A stretch of DNA of 33,906 nucleotides from Thermoproteota archaeon (GCA_016882195.1 VGLU01000014.1:1-33906), one strand, 5' to 3'. Positions 1 to 8,129 are shown, counted from the first letter of the stretch. Notes: a model not told the origin generated them from the letters alone. A program made the numbers and translations.

Positions 1-126
1 GGGCATGTAGGAACGCTAGAGTTTTTTATCCGGCATTGGATTTGGGACGAAAATGAGAGAGTGTTCAACCAACGCCCACCACCTTCGTTTGCCGATCCAA
101 CGCCTTTGGACGAGACTCTAGCTCTT

Positions 127-160
127 CCCCATTTACCTATTTTGACCCTAAAAAATGGGG
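127..160 (-). terminator. Possible terminator after the beta-helix gene
   Basis: Inverted repeat CCCCATTT (127-134) and AAATGGGG (153-160) begins just past the stop of the minus-strand beta-helix gene. Read on the minus strand it contains a run of six T, which suits archaeal T-rich termination. Bases 1-126 hold nothing I recognise. Confidence 0.35.
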
Positions 161-164
161 GAAT

Positions 165-1565
165 TTATTGGTACGGCAGGTACGCCAGCATGTACAGCAG
201 CCAGACTCTACCCTCAAGCGAGGGGAAGTTCTCTAAGGTCTCACCGTATATTGACTGTAGCATCCTCAGAAATGCGCTCGCCGCCTCTGGGTCAAAGGTA
301 AAGCTCGGTGGTCTTAGTAGCCCTGCATCGACGAGCTGGTCCCAGGCATCGGCTATATTGACCATTCCATCGTGGTTGTAGTCCAGCTCCTCACCGGCCA
401 CAGAGGCATCCTCGCCTGCTATGATAACATCGCCAAGCGTCGACAGTATGGTGTCGGCGTTACCTCTGACCTCTGTCTGGCTTACCGGCGGCACGTATGG
501 TTCTGGCGGCCATGTTGGCGGTGGAGGTGGATAGCTGTCGAAGAGCCACGGGTAAAAGGTCACGTTGTCGCTCACCGCGGCGCCCAAGCCGCCAGGGTTG
601 GCTGTGGCGTGGAAGGGTCCGCTTGGGTCACCCCAATAGTTGTATCTGGCATCGATAGTGGAGGTGTACTCGTTTATTATTCCGTACTTGCCATATATGT
701 TATTTTGTTTGGCTGTGAGGTTAAGTACTCCAAATGGATTTGTTGGGATACCATAGGATGCAGCTTCAGTAGTGTCAACTCGTATTGCAGCTCCAGCTAT
801 ATTCTTGAATGTATTTCTGTTGATTTGTACTGGACCAAGTTTGCCGATATCAATGTTTCCACATGTCCAGATTGAGATCGCATCTCCAGTGATATCATCC
901 AAGACGTTTTCTTCGATGTTAATGTCAACTTTCTTGGAAGGCTCCGCCCAATGGTTGAATACTAAGAAGCTTTTCACCCCGGTAACGGTATTTTCGATGA
1001 TGTTCATTGTACCACCGTACAATATTTGCTCAACAGGTCCAGGCTCAACGACGATAACTCTTCCTCCACCTGATCCGGTGAATGTGTTCCCAGAGATGGT
1101 CACTTCTCCGTCGAATGCCGCTATTTGAACCGTCGAATAAGCAGCGTAACCAATGAACTCTGAATTTTCCAATGTAAAGTCGCCATTCATGTTGATATAC
1201 ATCGCGCCGTCTTTTCCACCTTCAAAGGAACAGTCACGGATAGTTAGTCCTCCATAAAGAGATAGGTAATCAGGGTGGCCTCCTTTTGGAACTTCCAAAA
1301 TATAGCTATTCCAAAGACTATCTGCAGTTTTGATGAAACTTAGATGCTCCAATAGTACATTGTCTGCTTTTATGACGACGTTATCAGATCCTCCATCGAA
1401 CTGGATAGTGGGCTTTCCAGAAGCTCCAAGAATGTAAACTTCCTTGTCTATCACCAGATCACCTGTTTGGATATATGTCCCCGCCGCCACGAGCACGGTG
1501 TCTCCAGGGGAAGCTTGGTTAACGGCTTCTTGGATGGTGCCATTAGTGCTTACCCCCCAGACCAT
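165..1565 (-). CDS. Secreted beta-helix protein, C-terminal part (frameshifted)
   Basis: This is the second half of a secreted right-handed parallel beta-helix (pectate-lyase-like fold) protein. It opens with a helix-capping repeat containing SPGDTVLV and GTY, runs through short Asn-rich rungs, and ends its helix with YWGDPSGP and a HATANPGGLG stretch. A proline-rich linker follows, then a dockerin/EF-hand-like loop (DYNHDGMVNIADAWDQL). There is no signal peptide here. The same frame stays open upstream of the ATG at 1565 to about 1715, where it encodes WWGDATGPKHATTNP, a motif that ends the preceding beta-helix domain. This shows it was once continuous with the neighbouring 5' fragment. Substrate and enzymatic activity are unknown; a cell-surface or extracellular role is inferred. 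Confidence 0.75.
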   Translation of the reverse strand: MVWGVSTNGTIQEAVNQASPGDTVLVAAGTYIQTGDLVIDKEVYILGASGKPTIQFDGGSDNVVIKADNVLLEHLSFIKTADSLWNSYILEVPKGGHPDYLSLYGGLTIRDCSFEGGKDGAMYINMNGDFTLENSEFIGYAAYSTVQIAAFDGEVTISGNTFTGSGGGRVIVVEPGPVEQILYGGTMNIIENTVTGVKSFLVFNHWAEPSKKVDINIEENVLDDITGDAISIWTCGNIDIGKLGPVQINRNTFKNIAGAAIRVDTTEAASYGIPTNPFGVLNLTAKQNNIYGKYGIINEYTSTIDARYNYWGDPSGPFHATANPGGLGAAVSDNVTFYPWLFDSYPPPPPTWPPEPYVPPVSQTEVRGNADTILSTLGDVIIAGEDASVAGEELDYNHDGMVNIADAWDQLVDAGLLRPPSFTFDPEAASAFLRMLQSIYGETLENFPSLEGRVWLLYMLAYLPYQ

Positions 1566-1686
1566 GGGGGTGGGCAGCTGATATCCAAGTGTATCTAGGT
1601 CCGTGTCCTCAATGGCACACCACGGGCTGTATTTTACTTTGTCAGCGACTTCATTACCTAAGCCACTGGGGTTGGTAGTCGCGTGC

Positions 1687-2511
1687 TTAGGACCAGTGGC
1701 ATCCCCCCACCAAAGAAGCGTCGATAGAGTATGTTCCCATCCCCGTCACGCCACATTTGGTGTTTCCATAGATGTTATTGTAGCGAGCCAGGACCCCGTT
1801 TACCATGACCCTTATGCCAATTACATTGCCATGGATGTCGTTGTTTTCTATTATAACGCCAGTCCCCTGTTGAGATACATATATTCCAGAGTCCCAGTAA
1901 CCATTGCCCTTGGTGTTGTACACCTCGTTTCCTCTCACAATTGTGTCATGGGAGTAATAGGAAACCCAGATACCCATGCCATCACCGCCGCCGAAACTGT
2001 TGCCGTAAACCGTGTTGTTTTCTATTAGGCTGTTTGGTGCTCGTGCCAAGGTTATGCCCTGACTACAGCAGTCGTGTACAATGTTGTTTTTTACGGTTGC
2101 CCTCGGCGACTCCTTACCAGATCCAGCATAGACCCATATACCGTTCCCTCCAGAGCAACTGACATCGAATCCCTCAATTCGAGCATCCGCGGATTCTCCG
2201 ACATATACTCCCGTCATATAGTAGCTCCCACCGATAACAGCCCATCGTCCAGTCACAAATGTCACGCTGGGCCCGTCTGTAGACTTGACTGTAAGATTGT
2301 TCTTGCCAATCCATCCAAATGGCTCGTATGTCCCCGGCCCAACGAGCACGGTGTCGCCGGGGGAGGCCGCATTGATGGCTGCTTGGATCGTTGAATAATC
2401 GCTTGGAACATTGATTACAGAATTTGCCCTCACAGATGGGACGTATAGTGGAATTGCCGATACTAGGAATACCGCTATCAATAGGGTTGCTGTTATCCGT
2501 TTTGTGTTCAT
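1687..2511 (-). CDS. Secreted beta-helix protein, N-terminal part (frameshifted)
   Basis: The N-terminal half begins with a clear signal peptide (residues 1-29: basic MNTKR, hydrophobic core, cleavage near VRA-NS). A beta-helix domain follows with the repeat TIQAAINAASPGDTVLV and many Asn-Asn rungs. The frame ends early at a stop shortly after SIDASLVGG. Removing one base at about 1711-1718 restores SIDA-LWWGDATGP and joins it to the downstream fragment, so the ancestral gene spanned 165-2511 and carried two tandem beta-helix domains plus a dockerin-like tail. Its ATG overlaps the stop of the upstream small gene (ATGA), in a purine-rich tract that can act as a ribosome binding site. The shift could be real decay, programmed, or a sequencing error beside a run of six G. 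Confidence 0.75.
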   Translation of the reverse strand: MNTKRITATLLIAVFLVSAIPLYVPSVRANSVINVPSDYSTIQAAINAASPGDTVLVGPGTYEPFGWIGKNNLTVKSTDGPSVTFVTGRWAVIGGSYYMTGVYVGESADARIEGFDVSCSGGNGIWVYAGSGKESPRATVKNNIVHDCCSQGITLARAPNSLIENNTVYGNSFGGGDGMGIWVSYYSHDTIVRGNEVYNTKGNGYWDSGIYVSQQGTGVIIENNDIHGNVIGIRVMVNGVLARYNNIYGNTKCGVTGMGTYSIDASLVGGCHWS

Positions 2512-2714
2512 GCTTTTTCCTTCTCCTTTTCTTTTTCTTTCTTTCCAACCGCCGCTTGGAGCTTGTACACGAGCTTTATGCCGTCCACGCCGTCCAAGAT
2601 TTCGAAGGTGAAGCGGTCGTCGTGGGTGATGTTGTACATCATCATGACGTCCTGGGGTACGCGCAGGTAGAGGGTGCTCATTCCACCCTTTGCAGGCTTA
2701 ATTTCAAGCGGCAA
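2508..2714 (-). CDS. Small AbrB/SpoVT-like protein
   Basis: A 68-residue protein with the look of a swapped-hairpin AbrB fold: a short strand (TLYLRVP), then DVMMMYNITHDDRF, a strand (TFEIL) and a final strand (IKLVYKL). It ends in a Lys-Glu tail of alternating charges. The TTG start at 2714 is preceded by a good AGGAGG (complement of 2723-2728); an internal ATG at 2681 is the alternative. Its stop overlaps the ATG of the secreted beta-helix gene by four bases, so the two are translationally coupled. AbrB-fold proteins usually bind DNA as dimers or act as antitoxins, but no toxin is adjacent. Family assignment is from pattern only. Confidence 0.6.
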   Translation of the reverse strand: MPLEIKPAKGGMSTLYLRVPQDVMMMYNITHDDRFTFEILDGVDGIKLVYKLQAAVGKKEKEKEKEKA

Positions 2715-2765
2715 TACACAAGCCTCCTAGCGTCGGCTGAGCAACTGTAACCTCATCGGTCACGG

Positions 2766-2808
2766 CTTATAATGAGGCAAGAAACTATGTTACTGAACTA
2801 TGTTACTG
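2766..2808 (+). promoter_or_regulatory. TATA-like box and 13-bp tandem repeat at a start
   Basis: CTTATAAT at 2766-2773 lies about 30 bases ahead of the ATG at 2800. The 13-base unit AACTATGTTACTG occurs twice in direct tandem (2783-2795 and 2796-2808), duplicating the ATG in two different frames. A second TATA-like sequence (CTTATAAA, 2827-2834) would fit a leaderless GTG start at 2857. Confidence 0.4.
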
Positions 2809-3099
2809 AACTCGGATTCGCTGGGGCTTATAAAAGAGCTCAATCCATCTTTATTCGTGCTGGTGTTGCCGGTGTGCTGCGGAGCGGATAAGTCAAACAG
2901 GGTCGATGAGTTCTTGGCTTACATAGCCGACGGGGAATACCATGCCCTGGAGGAGGTGGCCGAGAGGGTTGGCGTAACCCCAAAGAAGGCCCTTAGGTTG
3001 GCGCGGTTCCTCTCCGAGTACGGGTTCATAAAGCTTGAGGGTGGCGGCAGGAGGGTGAAGATAGACGCTACGACCAAGAAGATTCTGGACGGCACCTAG
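2800..3099 (+). CDS. Winged-helix DNA-binding protein
   Basis: A protein of up to 99 residues whose last 70 form a compact winged helix: VDEFLAYIADGEYH, recognition segment EEVAERVGVTPKKALRLARFL, then a wing EYGFIKLEGGGRRVKI. This is typical of small archaeal transcription regulators. The first 25 residues are hydrophobic and unlike the domain. GTG codons at 2857, 2863 or 2872 are plausible true starts, the first matching a TATA-like box at 2827-2834. It converges with another winged-helix gene and overlaps its end by four bases. Target genes are unknown. Confidence 0.6.
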   Translation: MLLNSDSLGLIKELNPSLFVLVLPVCCGADKSNRVDEFLAYIADGEYHALEEVAERVGVTPKKALRLARFLSEYGFIKLEGGGRRVKIDATTKKILDGT

Positions 3100-3368
3100 A
3101 GCAGTTCCTTAATTTTACTGTATTGGTCGAGGAATTCCGAGCCCTTCTCCGTGGTCGTATACCTTTTGGCCGAGTCCTCTATACACATTAGCAGACCCTT
3201 AGATTCTAGGTCTTTAAGGTACCGCTGGCATATCTTGAAGTTCAGGTTCGCCCGGTAGACTATATGGGTTTTAGAGGCTCCGTTCAAGGCCGTCGTCAGT
3301 ATGGCCTCCACGACCCTCATGTAGTCCCTCCGCCGCTCCGGTCCCCTCTCCTCTTCCCCAGAACCCAT
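3096..3368 (-). CDS. Winged-helix regulator
   Basis: A 90-residue protein. After a charged Glu/Arg-rich N-terminus, DYMRVVEAILTTALNG leads into a helix-turn-helix (KTHIVYRANLNFKICQRYLKDLESKGLL) and a wing (RYTTTEKGSEFL). This is the layout of the small archaeal HTH_45/PadR-like regulators, in which the third part of the domain reads YxxTxKG. The upstream region (3369-3509) carries several A/T-rich boxes and an inverted repeat, suggesting autoregulation or a divergent control region. The adjacent convergent gene is also a winged-helix protein, but the two sequences are not obviously close paralogues. Confidence 0.7.
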   Translation of the reverse strand: MGSGEEERGPERRRDYMRVVEAILTTALNGASKTHIVYRANLNFKICQRYLKDLESKGLLMCIEDSAKRYTTTEKGSEFLDQYSKIKELL

Positions 3369-3383
3369 TAAAAACCCACTGAT

Positions 3384-3454
3384 GATACATTTTAATGTAT
3401 ATAATTGTAACTGTTAACACTTTATAAATATTCCGCTCAGGGGAAGTGTTAAAC
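3384..3454. promoter_or_regulatory. Operator-like repeats upstream of a winged-helix gene
   Basis: Inverted repeat GTTAACACTT (3413-3422) and AAGTGTTAAAC (3444-3454) flanks a TATA-like TTTATAAATA. A near palindrome GATACATTTTAATGTAT lies at 3384-3400. A CGCTCAGGG motif occurs at 3433 and again near 3468. The region probably holds the promoter and operator of the minus-strand regulator. Confidence 0.45.
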
Positions 3455-3509
3455 GGTTTATAATTATCGCTCAGGGCAATATCCTTGGCTGACCAAATTG
3501 GTCCCCCTG

Positions 3510-4372
<863 letters not shown>

Positions 4373-4445
4373 CGAACAAGTTAAAGGAAAAAGGAGCGAA
4401 GGAATGCGTAATCTATGATAAGCCAGGGCAAGTAGCGGTTTAGCG

Positions 4446-4871
4446 TCAAGAGTGCAACCTTTCCCTCAATATTGAGAGAAGCTTCTCAACGACCTCTTTT
4501 ATCCGCCTCTCATTTCTTTCCAGGTAATCAGGGTCAACAAAAAACCCCATATAGGAAATTTTGTTTCTCAATTGCCGCAAGCGATCCACAAGCAATGCCT
4601 CAGACTCGGAAAACTGTGGGAAGAACTCTTTCAGATAACCTACTAGGACCTCATGGCTAAGCGTCTTGTATCCGTCCAAAGCCATCAGGGCCGTCAAAGT
4701 CTCCTTGATCACCTCGTAATAGCCCTCCACAACTAAGGATGCGAAATCCTCCCTGCTCACGCTCTCCATCATCCTCATTCTGACCTCGATCATCTTGAGC
4801 ATTGACCTCGCCATCTCTTTGTCCGGTCTGACCCTCCTCACCTCGCCTTGCGACTCTTTCCACGTCCTCAT
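4446..4871 (-). CDS. HEPN-domain protein, toxin-like partner of MNT
   Basis: A 141-residue all-helical protein of the HEPN type. Helices carry EDFASLVVEGYYEVIKETL and VLVGYLKEFFP, and the active-site motif LRNKISY lies at residues 101-107. Canonical HEPN RNases have R-x4-6-H; here the position after R102-x4 is Tyr107. HEPN toxins are RNases neutralised by their MNT partner, in studied cases by AMP transfer to a Tyr near the active site. It directly follows the MNT gene (stop TGA then ATG with no spacing), so the two form one operon. Whether it still cuts RNA without the His is open. It is next to a transposon remnant, consistent with an accessory module. Confidence 0.75.
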   Translation of the reverse strand: MRTWKESQGEVRRVRPDKEMARSMLKMIEVRMRMMESVSREDFASLVVEGYYEVIKETLTALMALDGYKTLSHEVLVGYLKEFFPQFSESEALLVDRLRQLRNKISYMGFFVDPDYLERNERRIKEVVEKLLSILRERLHS

Positions 4872-5402
4872 TCAAAACACCCTAAGGTATCCGTGAATTA
4901 CGATGCCGTTGATTATGTTGTTCAGCAGCTCCTTCGGCAACTTAGACACATCATCCTCGAAGTGTAGGCTGATGTTTCTCATTAGCTTCTTCTCGAACTT
5001 GCTCAAATCTACCTCCCTCTCCTTGGCGACCAGAAAGATGTCGATGTCACTGCCTTCCACGTCCTCACCCTTGGACGCTGAGCCGAAGAGTACCGCCGCG
5101 TCCGGTTGGAGCTTGTCCGCTATGAATTCTTCGAGTCCCAATTCGTGAATCCTCAAAAGGACGTCGTTTCTTTTATAGAGCCTGAAGATATCGCTCATAC
5201 TCGCCCTGTAGCTCTCATAGACGCCCCTTCTCTCTTTCGTCAGAAACCTCTGCCTCTCAAGGGCCTTCACATGCTTGCTGACCGATGGCATTCCCATCCT
5301 GAGCATCCTGCAGATCTCCCTTAGTTGGAAGTGCCTCGTTGGGTAGTTGAAGAACACCCTCAGGATCTTGTACTCGGTATAATTTTGTATCATATGATAC
5401 AA
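4872..5402 (-). CDS. MNT-type nucleotidyltransferase with N-terminal HTH (antitoxin-like)
   Basis: A 176-residue protein of two domains. Residues 8-70 form a winged helix (YKILRVFFNYPTRHFQLREI, then GMPSVSKHVKALERQRFL). Residues 100-170 form a minimal nucleotidyltransferase with the signature LFGSASKGEDVEGSDIDIFL: GS at 107-108 and metal-binding Asp residues in SDID at 118-121. MNT proteins paired with HEPN act as antitoxins, some by AMPylating the toxin; the HTH suggests it also represses its own operon. The longest frame starts at TTG 5402; ATG 5393 (MIQNYTEY) is an equally good choice. An 18-base palindrome covers both starts, which fits autorepression. Confidence 0.8.
   Translation of the reverse strand: MYHMIQNYTEYKILRVFFNYPTRHFQLREICRMLRMGMPSVSKHVKALERQRFLTKERRGVYESYRASMSDIFRLYKRNDVLLRIHELGLEEFIADKLQPDAAVLFGSASKGEDVEGSDIDIFLVAKEREVDLSKFEKKLMRNISLHFEDDVSKLPKELLNNIINGIVIHGYLRVF
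5385..5402. promoter_or_regulatory. Perfect palindrome over the MNT start, operator candidate
   Basis: TTGTATCATATGATACAA is a perfect 18-base palindrome spanning the start of the HTH-MNT gene. An imperfect copy ATATCATCTGATAT follows at 5407-5420, and a half site GTATCAC at 5427. The repeated ATGATA/TATCAT half sites suggest binding by the HTH-MNT protein itself. Confidence 0.6.
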
Positions 5403-5522
5403 TAATATATCATCTGATATTTTAATGTATCACTTCCAATAGGCTCGCATCACCTGTCTCTTTGAATGCAGGTAATATTCAAGTCCCACCCGGTTGAGAT
5501 GGAGCAGGATGCGATCGATTGG

Positions 5523-6203
5523 CTACCGCCGCATGTGCTCCGCAAAGTCCCTGAGTACCGCCTCGGGATCCTTAGCCTTGACGATTCCCGACGCCACCAA
5601 GATGCCCTCCGATCCAAGCCTCAGGGCTGCGGCAACGTCCTCCCCCTTGGTTATTCCGGCGCCGCAAAGCACCTTGATCTTGGGGTTTACCGCCCTTATC
5701 ATCCTCACCGAATCAGTAATGACCTCGGGCTTTGCCTTTGACACGGATATGCCGCTGCCTATCAGTTCGGGCGGCTCGACGGCGATCATCTCTGGGCTGA
5801 GCGCGGCGAGAGCCTTCCCGACCCGGGAGGTGTTGGCGCAGACGCAGGTAATGAGCTTGAGCGAGCCGCACCTTCCCACTATCTCCTCGATGACATCTGC
5901 CCTCAGCCGGCGTTCCGAGTGGTTGATTATCGATCCGCAGGCACCGGCCTCCACCACCGACTCCGGCGTGATGTGTCCCGTGTGAGAGCCGGGCATCTCA
6001 GGGTCCACGTGCTGAGCAAACACGGGGACGGACCTATTCTTTGCAATTAGAGGGATGTCAACGTGCTGAGGGGCTACGGCTATGCAGACCCCGTACTCCT
6101 TGCCCACCTTCTCCGCAGCTCTAGCCAGTGCAAGGGCCCTCTTGCCCTGCGACTCCTCATACGTCTTGAAGTTTATCAGTATCAAAGGGTATTTTATCTT
6201 CAA
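5523..6203 (-). CDS. tpiA: Triosephosphate isomerase
   Basis: Interconverts dihydroxyacetone phosphate and glyceraldehyde 3-phosphate in cytosolic gluconeogenesis/glycolysis. The 226-residue length is typical of the short archaeal TIM rather than the 250-residue bacterial form. The catalytic Lys is in NFKTYEES near the N-terminus, the catalytic His in NHSERR, and the catalytic Glu in [11 protein letters not shown]. The phosphate loop is [10 protein letters not shown]. The start is TTG at 6203, preceded by a GGTGAT-like binding site; no in-frame ATG is available nearby. A TATA-like ATTTTTAAATG lies near 6286-6296. A chimeric ORF at 3510-4043 duplicates its C-terminal half with a 116-base identical block. 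Gap 5403-5522 holds only the MNT promoter. Confidence 0.95.
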   Translation of the reverse strand: MKIKYPLILINFKTYEESQGKRALALARAAEKVGKEYGVCIAVAPQHVDIPLIAKNRSVPVFAQHVDPEMPGSHTGHITPESVVEAGACGSIINHSERRLRADVIEEIVGRCGSLKLITCVCANTSRVGKALAALSPEMIAVEPPELIGSGISVSKAKPEVITDSVRMIRAVNPKIKVLCGAGITKGEDVAAALRLGSEGILVASGIVKAKDPEAVLRDFAEHMRR

Positions 6204-6414
6204 ATTTCATCACCATACAATTACTCGCATGCCGTTATGGGCGGACAACAACCATCCACGGACACTACTCTTGGGCTTGCCGCATTTAAAAATTGTCCCC
6301 TCATGGTTAATCATAGCGTGCCTATGCGATAAAGAAACAAAAAAATGGACAAAGATGAAAAATGAGGAAAAGGCGGATTTTCCTTGTTTGCTGCTTCTCG
6401 TTAGTTGCAGGCCC

Positions 6415-6660
6415 TTACCTCTTCTCCTCTGTCTCCTTCAGCTCAGGTATCTCCTCCAACGGCTTTGGAGGGGGGGTCGTTGCCATGGTGTATCCTATCC
6501 AGGCTGCTATGCCCAGGACTGCCAGGACTATAATGAGTACCGGTACGACGATTGCCCACCAAGCGTAAGGTGTGAAGAACAGCCAGTATAGGTATAGTAT
6601 GATGATAACGATCGAGACCACGAGAATTCCTGCACCCATCGTCTGGTCCTTCGATGTCAT
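6415..6660 (-). CDS. Small two-span membrane protein
   Basis: An 81-residue protein with two predicted membrane helices (about residues 9-29, rich in Ile/Val, and 33-57) joined by a short aromatic turn (FTPYAWW). The tail is proline- and glutamate-rich (TPPPKPLEEIPELKETEEKR) and probably cytosolic. No catalytic motif is visible and I do not recognise the family. It stands alone between tpiA and the divergently transcribed nadE. The 6204-6414 gap holds the tpiA promoter and A/T-rich sequence but no gene that I can support. Confidence 0.6.
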   Translation of the reverse strand: MTSKDQTMGAGILVVSIVIIILYLYWLFFTPYAWWAIVVPVLIIVLAVLGIAAWIGYTMATTPPPKPLEEIPELKETEEKR

Positions 6661-6707
6661 AGGTTCACGATCCTATACAACTCTGATGGATTTATTCGTA
6701 GATTTAA

Positions 6708-6720
6708 ACTTTTATATATA
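6708..6720 (+). promoter_or_regulatory. nadE TATA box
   Basis: CTTTTATATATAC lies about 30-40 bases before the ATG at 6751, implying a short leader or none. No strong ribosome binding site precedes the ATG, which agrees with a near-leaderless transcript. Confidence 0.5.
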
Positions 6721-6750
6721 CCAGCCCCATATTCGTAAGAGGGACTTTTT

Positions 6751-7557
6751 ATGAGGGCCTCCGAGCAACTCGCCTTGAATTATGATGTTGCCGAGAAGGA
6801 GATCTGCGATTTCATAAAGCGGGAGGTAAAGGCTCGAGGCGTTGTTCTTGGGTTGAGCGGAGGCGTTGACTCCTCGACCGTGGCAGTCCTGTCAGTAAAG
6901 GCCCTCGGCAAGGACAGGGTTCTCGCCCTAATAATGCCCGAGGCGAGTTCCACGCCGGCTTCGGATGTGGAGGACGCGATAGAGCTAGCACGGACGCTCG
7001 GGATCAGGTACGAGAAGATAGACATAACGGAGGCCGTGGAGGGTGTTCTGAAGGCGTCCGGCAGAAGGGGGAACAAGGTAGCACAGGGGAACGTGAAGGC
7101 GAGGATGAGGATGACGCTCCTCTACTACATGGCGAACCTCGAGGGCAGGATCGTAGTGGGCAGCGGGGACAGGAGCGAGCTGCTGATCGGATACTTCACG
7201 AAGTACGGTGACGGCGGGGTGGACATACTCCCCCTGGGGGGGCTTTACAAGACGCAGGTCAGGGAGCTTGCCAAGCACATAGGCATCCCCGATAAGATAG
7301 TGAGGAAGAAGAGCAGCCCCAGGCTCTGGCCCGGTCACAGGGCCGAGGAGGAGCTGGGGATGAGCTACGAGGACATGGACATGATCCTCCACCTACATGC
7401 AGACTTAGGGCACTCGACGGAGAAGATCGCCGAGGAGCTGGGACAAGGCCGGCGAGAGAATATTGAGAAGATAATGAGAAGGATTAAAGAGAACGCCCAT
7501 AAACTGAAACTGCCGCCAATTGCCAAGATCTCTAGCAGAGCGAGGCTGCGACGCTAG
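6751..7557 (+). CDS. nadE: NH3-dependent NAD+ synthetase
   Basis: Last step of NAD+ biosynthesis: amidation of nicotinic acid adenine dinucleotide using ATP and ammonia. The PP-loop ATP-binding motif GLSGGVDSSTVA is at about residues 33-44. Further family motifs are NVKARMRMTLLYYMAN, VVGSGDRSELLIGYFTKYGDGGVDI (split across the ATP/NaAD site), LYKTQVRELAKHIGIP and KKSSPRLWPG. At 268 residues it is the short single-domain form without a glutaminase domain, so it depends on free ammonia, as in most archaea. A nuclease-fold gene follows almost immediately and may be co-transcribed. Confidence 0.95.
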   Translation: MRASEQLALNYDVAEKEICDFIKREVKARGVVLGLSGGVDSSTVAVLSVKALGKDRVLALIMPEASSTPASDVEDAIELARTLGIRYEKIDITEAVEGVLKASGRRGNKVAQGNVKARMRMTLLYYMANLEGRIVVGSGDRSELLIGYFTKYGDGGVDILPLGGLYKTQVRELAKHIGIPDKIVRKKSSPRLWPGHRAEEELGMSYEDMDMILHLHADLGHSTEKIAEELGQGRRENIEKIMRRIKENAHKLKLPPIAKISSRARLRR

Positions 7558-7591
7558 AAGAGGGTGCAGGGGCACGACGGGTAAGATCTCA

Positions 7592-8101
7592 TTGGCAGAG
7601 CTCGAAGAGAGGGTAAGGAGCGGAGTCGCTTTTGAGGATGCCACAAAGGACCTCGAGTGGAGGGACTTCGAGGGGCTGGTCTCGGACGTATTCTCGGAGA
7701 ACGGCTTCAGAACCTTCAGAAACTTCAGGTTCTCCTCCAAGAAGAGGCGGTACGAGGTGGACGTGGTGGCGCTGGAGAGGCCACGGATAGTAGCCGCGGA
7801 CTGCAAGCACTGGAGGATCAGGCTCGGCAAGGCCTCGGCATTGAAGGCTGCAGCCTCGGCTCACCTGGAAAGAGCGGTGGAGTTTGGAAACAAGCTGCAG
7901 GAGTTTGCAGATTTGGGTGTGGGGGACTGGCGGAGCATAACTATCATACCGATACTGGTGACGCTCTACCAAGAGGGGATCACGGAGAACGAGGGGGTTC
8001 TGGTCGTCCCAGTGTTCAAGCTGAACTCATTCGTGGAGGAGCTGAAGAGCGGATTTTTCGACTCGATAAAAGTGAAGGTCTTCACCATCGGCTCTTGGTA
8101 A
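7592..8101 (+). CDS. Restriction-endonuclease-fold protein
   Basis: About 170 residues with the hallmarks of the PD-(D/E)xK fold of the Mrr-like family. WRDFEGLVSDVFSENGF forms the first helix. RRYEVDVVALERPRIVAADCKHW holds the putative catalytic Asp (EVD) followed by DCK, where the usual E/Q-x-K is C-x-K. No DNA-recognition domain or methyltransferase neighbour is present, so a repair or RNA/DNA-processing role is as likely as restriction. The frame is open from an ATG at 7520, but that would overlap nadE by 38 bases. TTG at 7592, where the conserved sequence begins (LAELEERV), is my preferred start. Confidence 0.65.
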   Translation: MAELEERVRSGVAFEDATKDLEWRDFEGLVSDVFSENGFRTFRNFRFSSKKRRYEVDVVALERPRIVAADCKHWRIRLGKASALKAAASAHLERAVEFGNKLQEFADLGVGDWRSITIIPILVTLYQEGITENEGVLVVPVFKLNSFVEELKSGFFDSIKVKVFTIGSW

Positions 8102-8129
8102 ACGCTCTTCAGTAAAACTTTTTCCGTAA

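Noticed and set aside
5494-5985. Plus-strand frame opposite tpiA, with an identical segment opposite 3682-3900
   Set aside because: The shared protein is only the shadow of the 116-base block duplicated between tpiA and the chimeric ORF.
7520-7591. N-terminal extension of the nuclease-fold gene
   Set aside because: It overlaps nadE by 38 bases and encodes a Cys/Arg-rich stretch unlike the conserved domain; TTG 7592 is preferred, though not proven.
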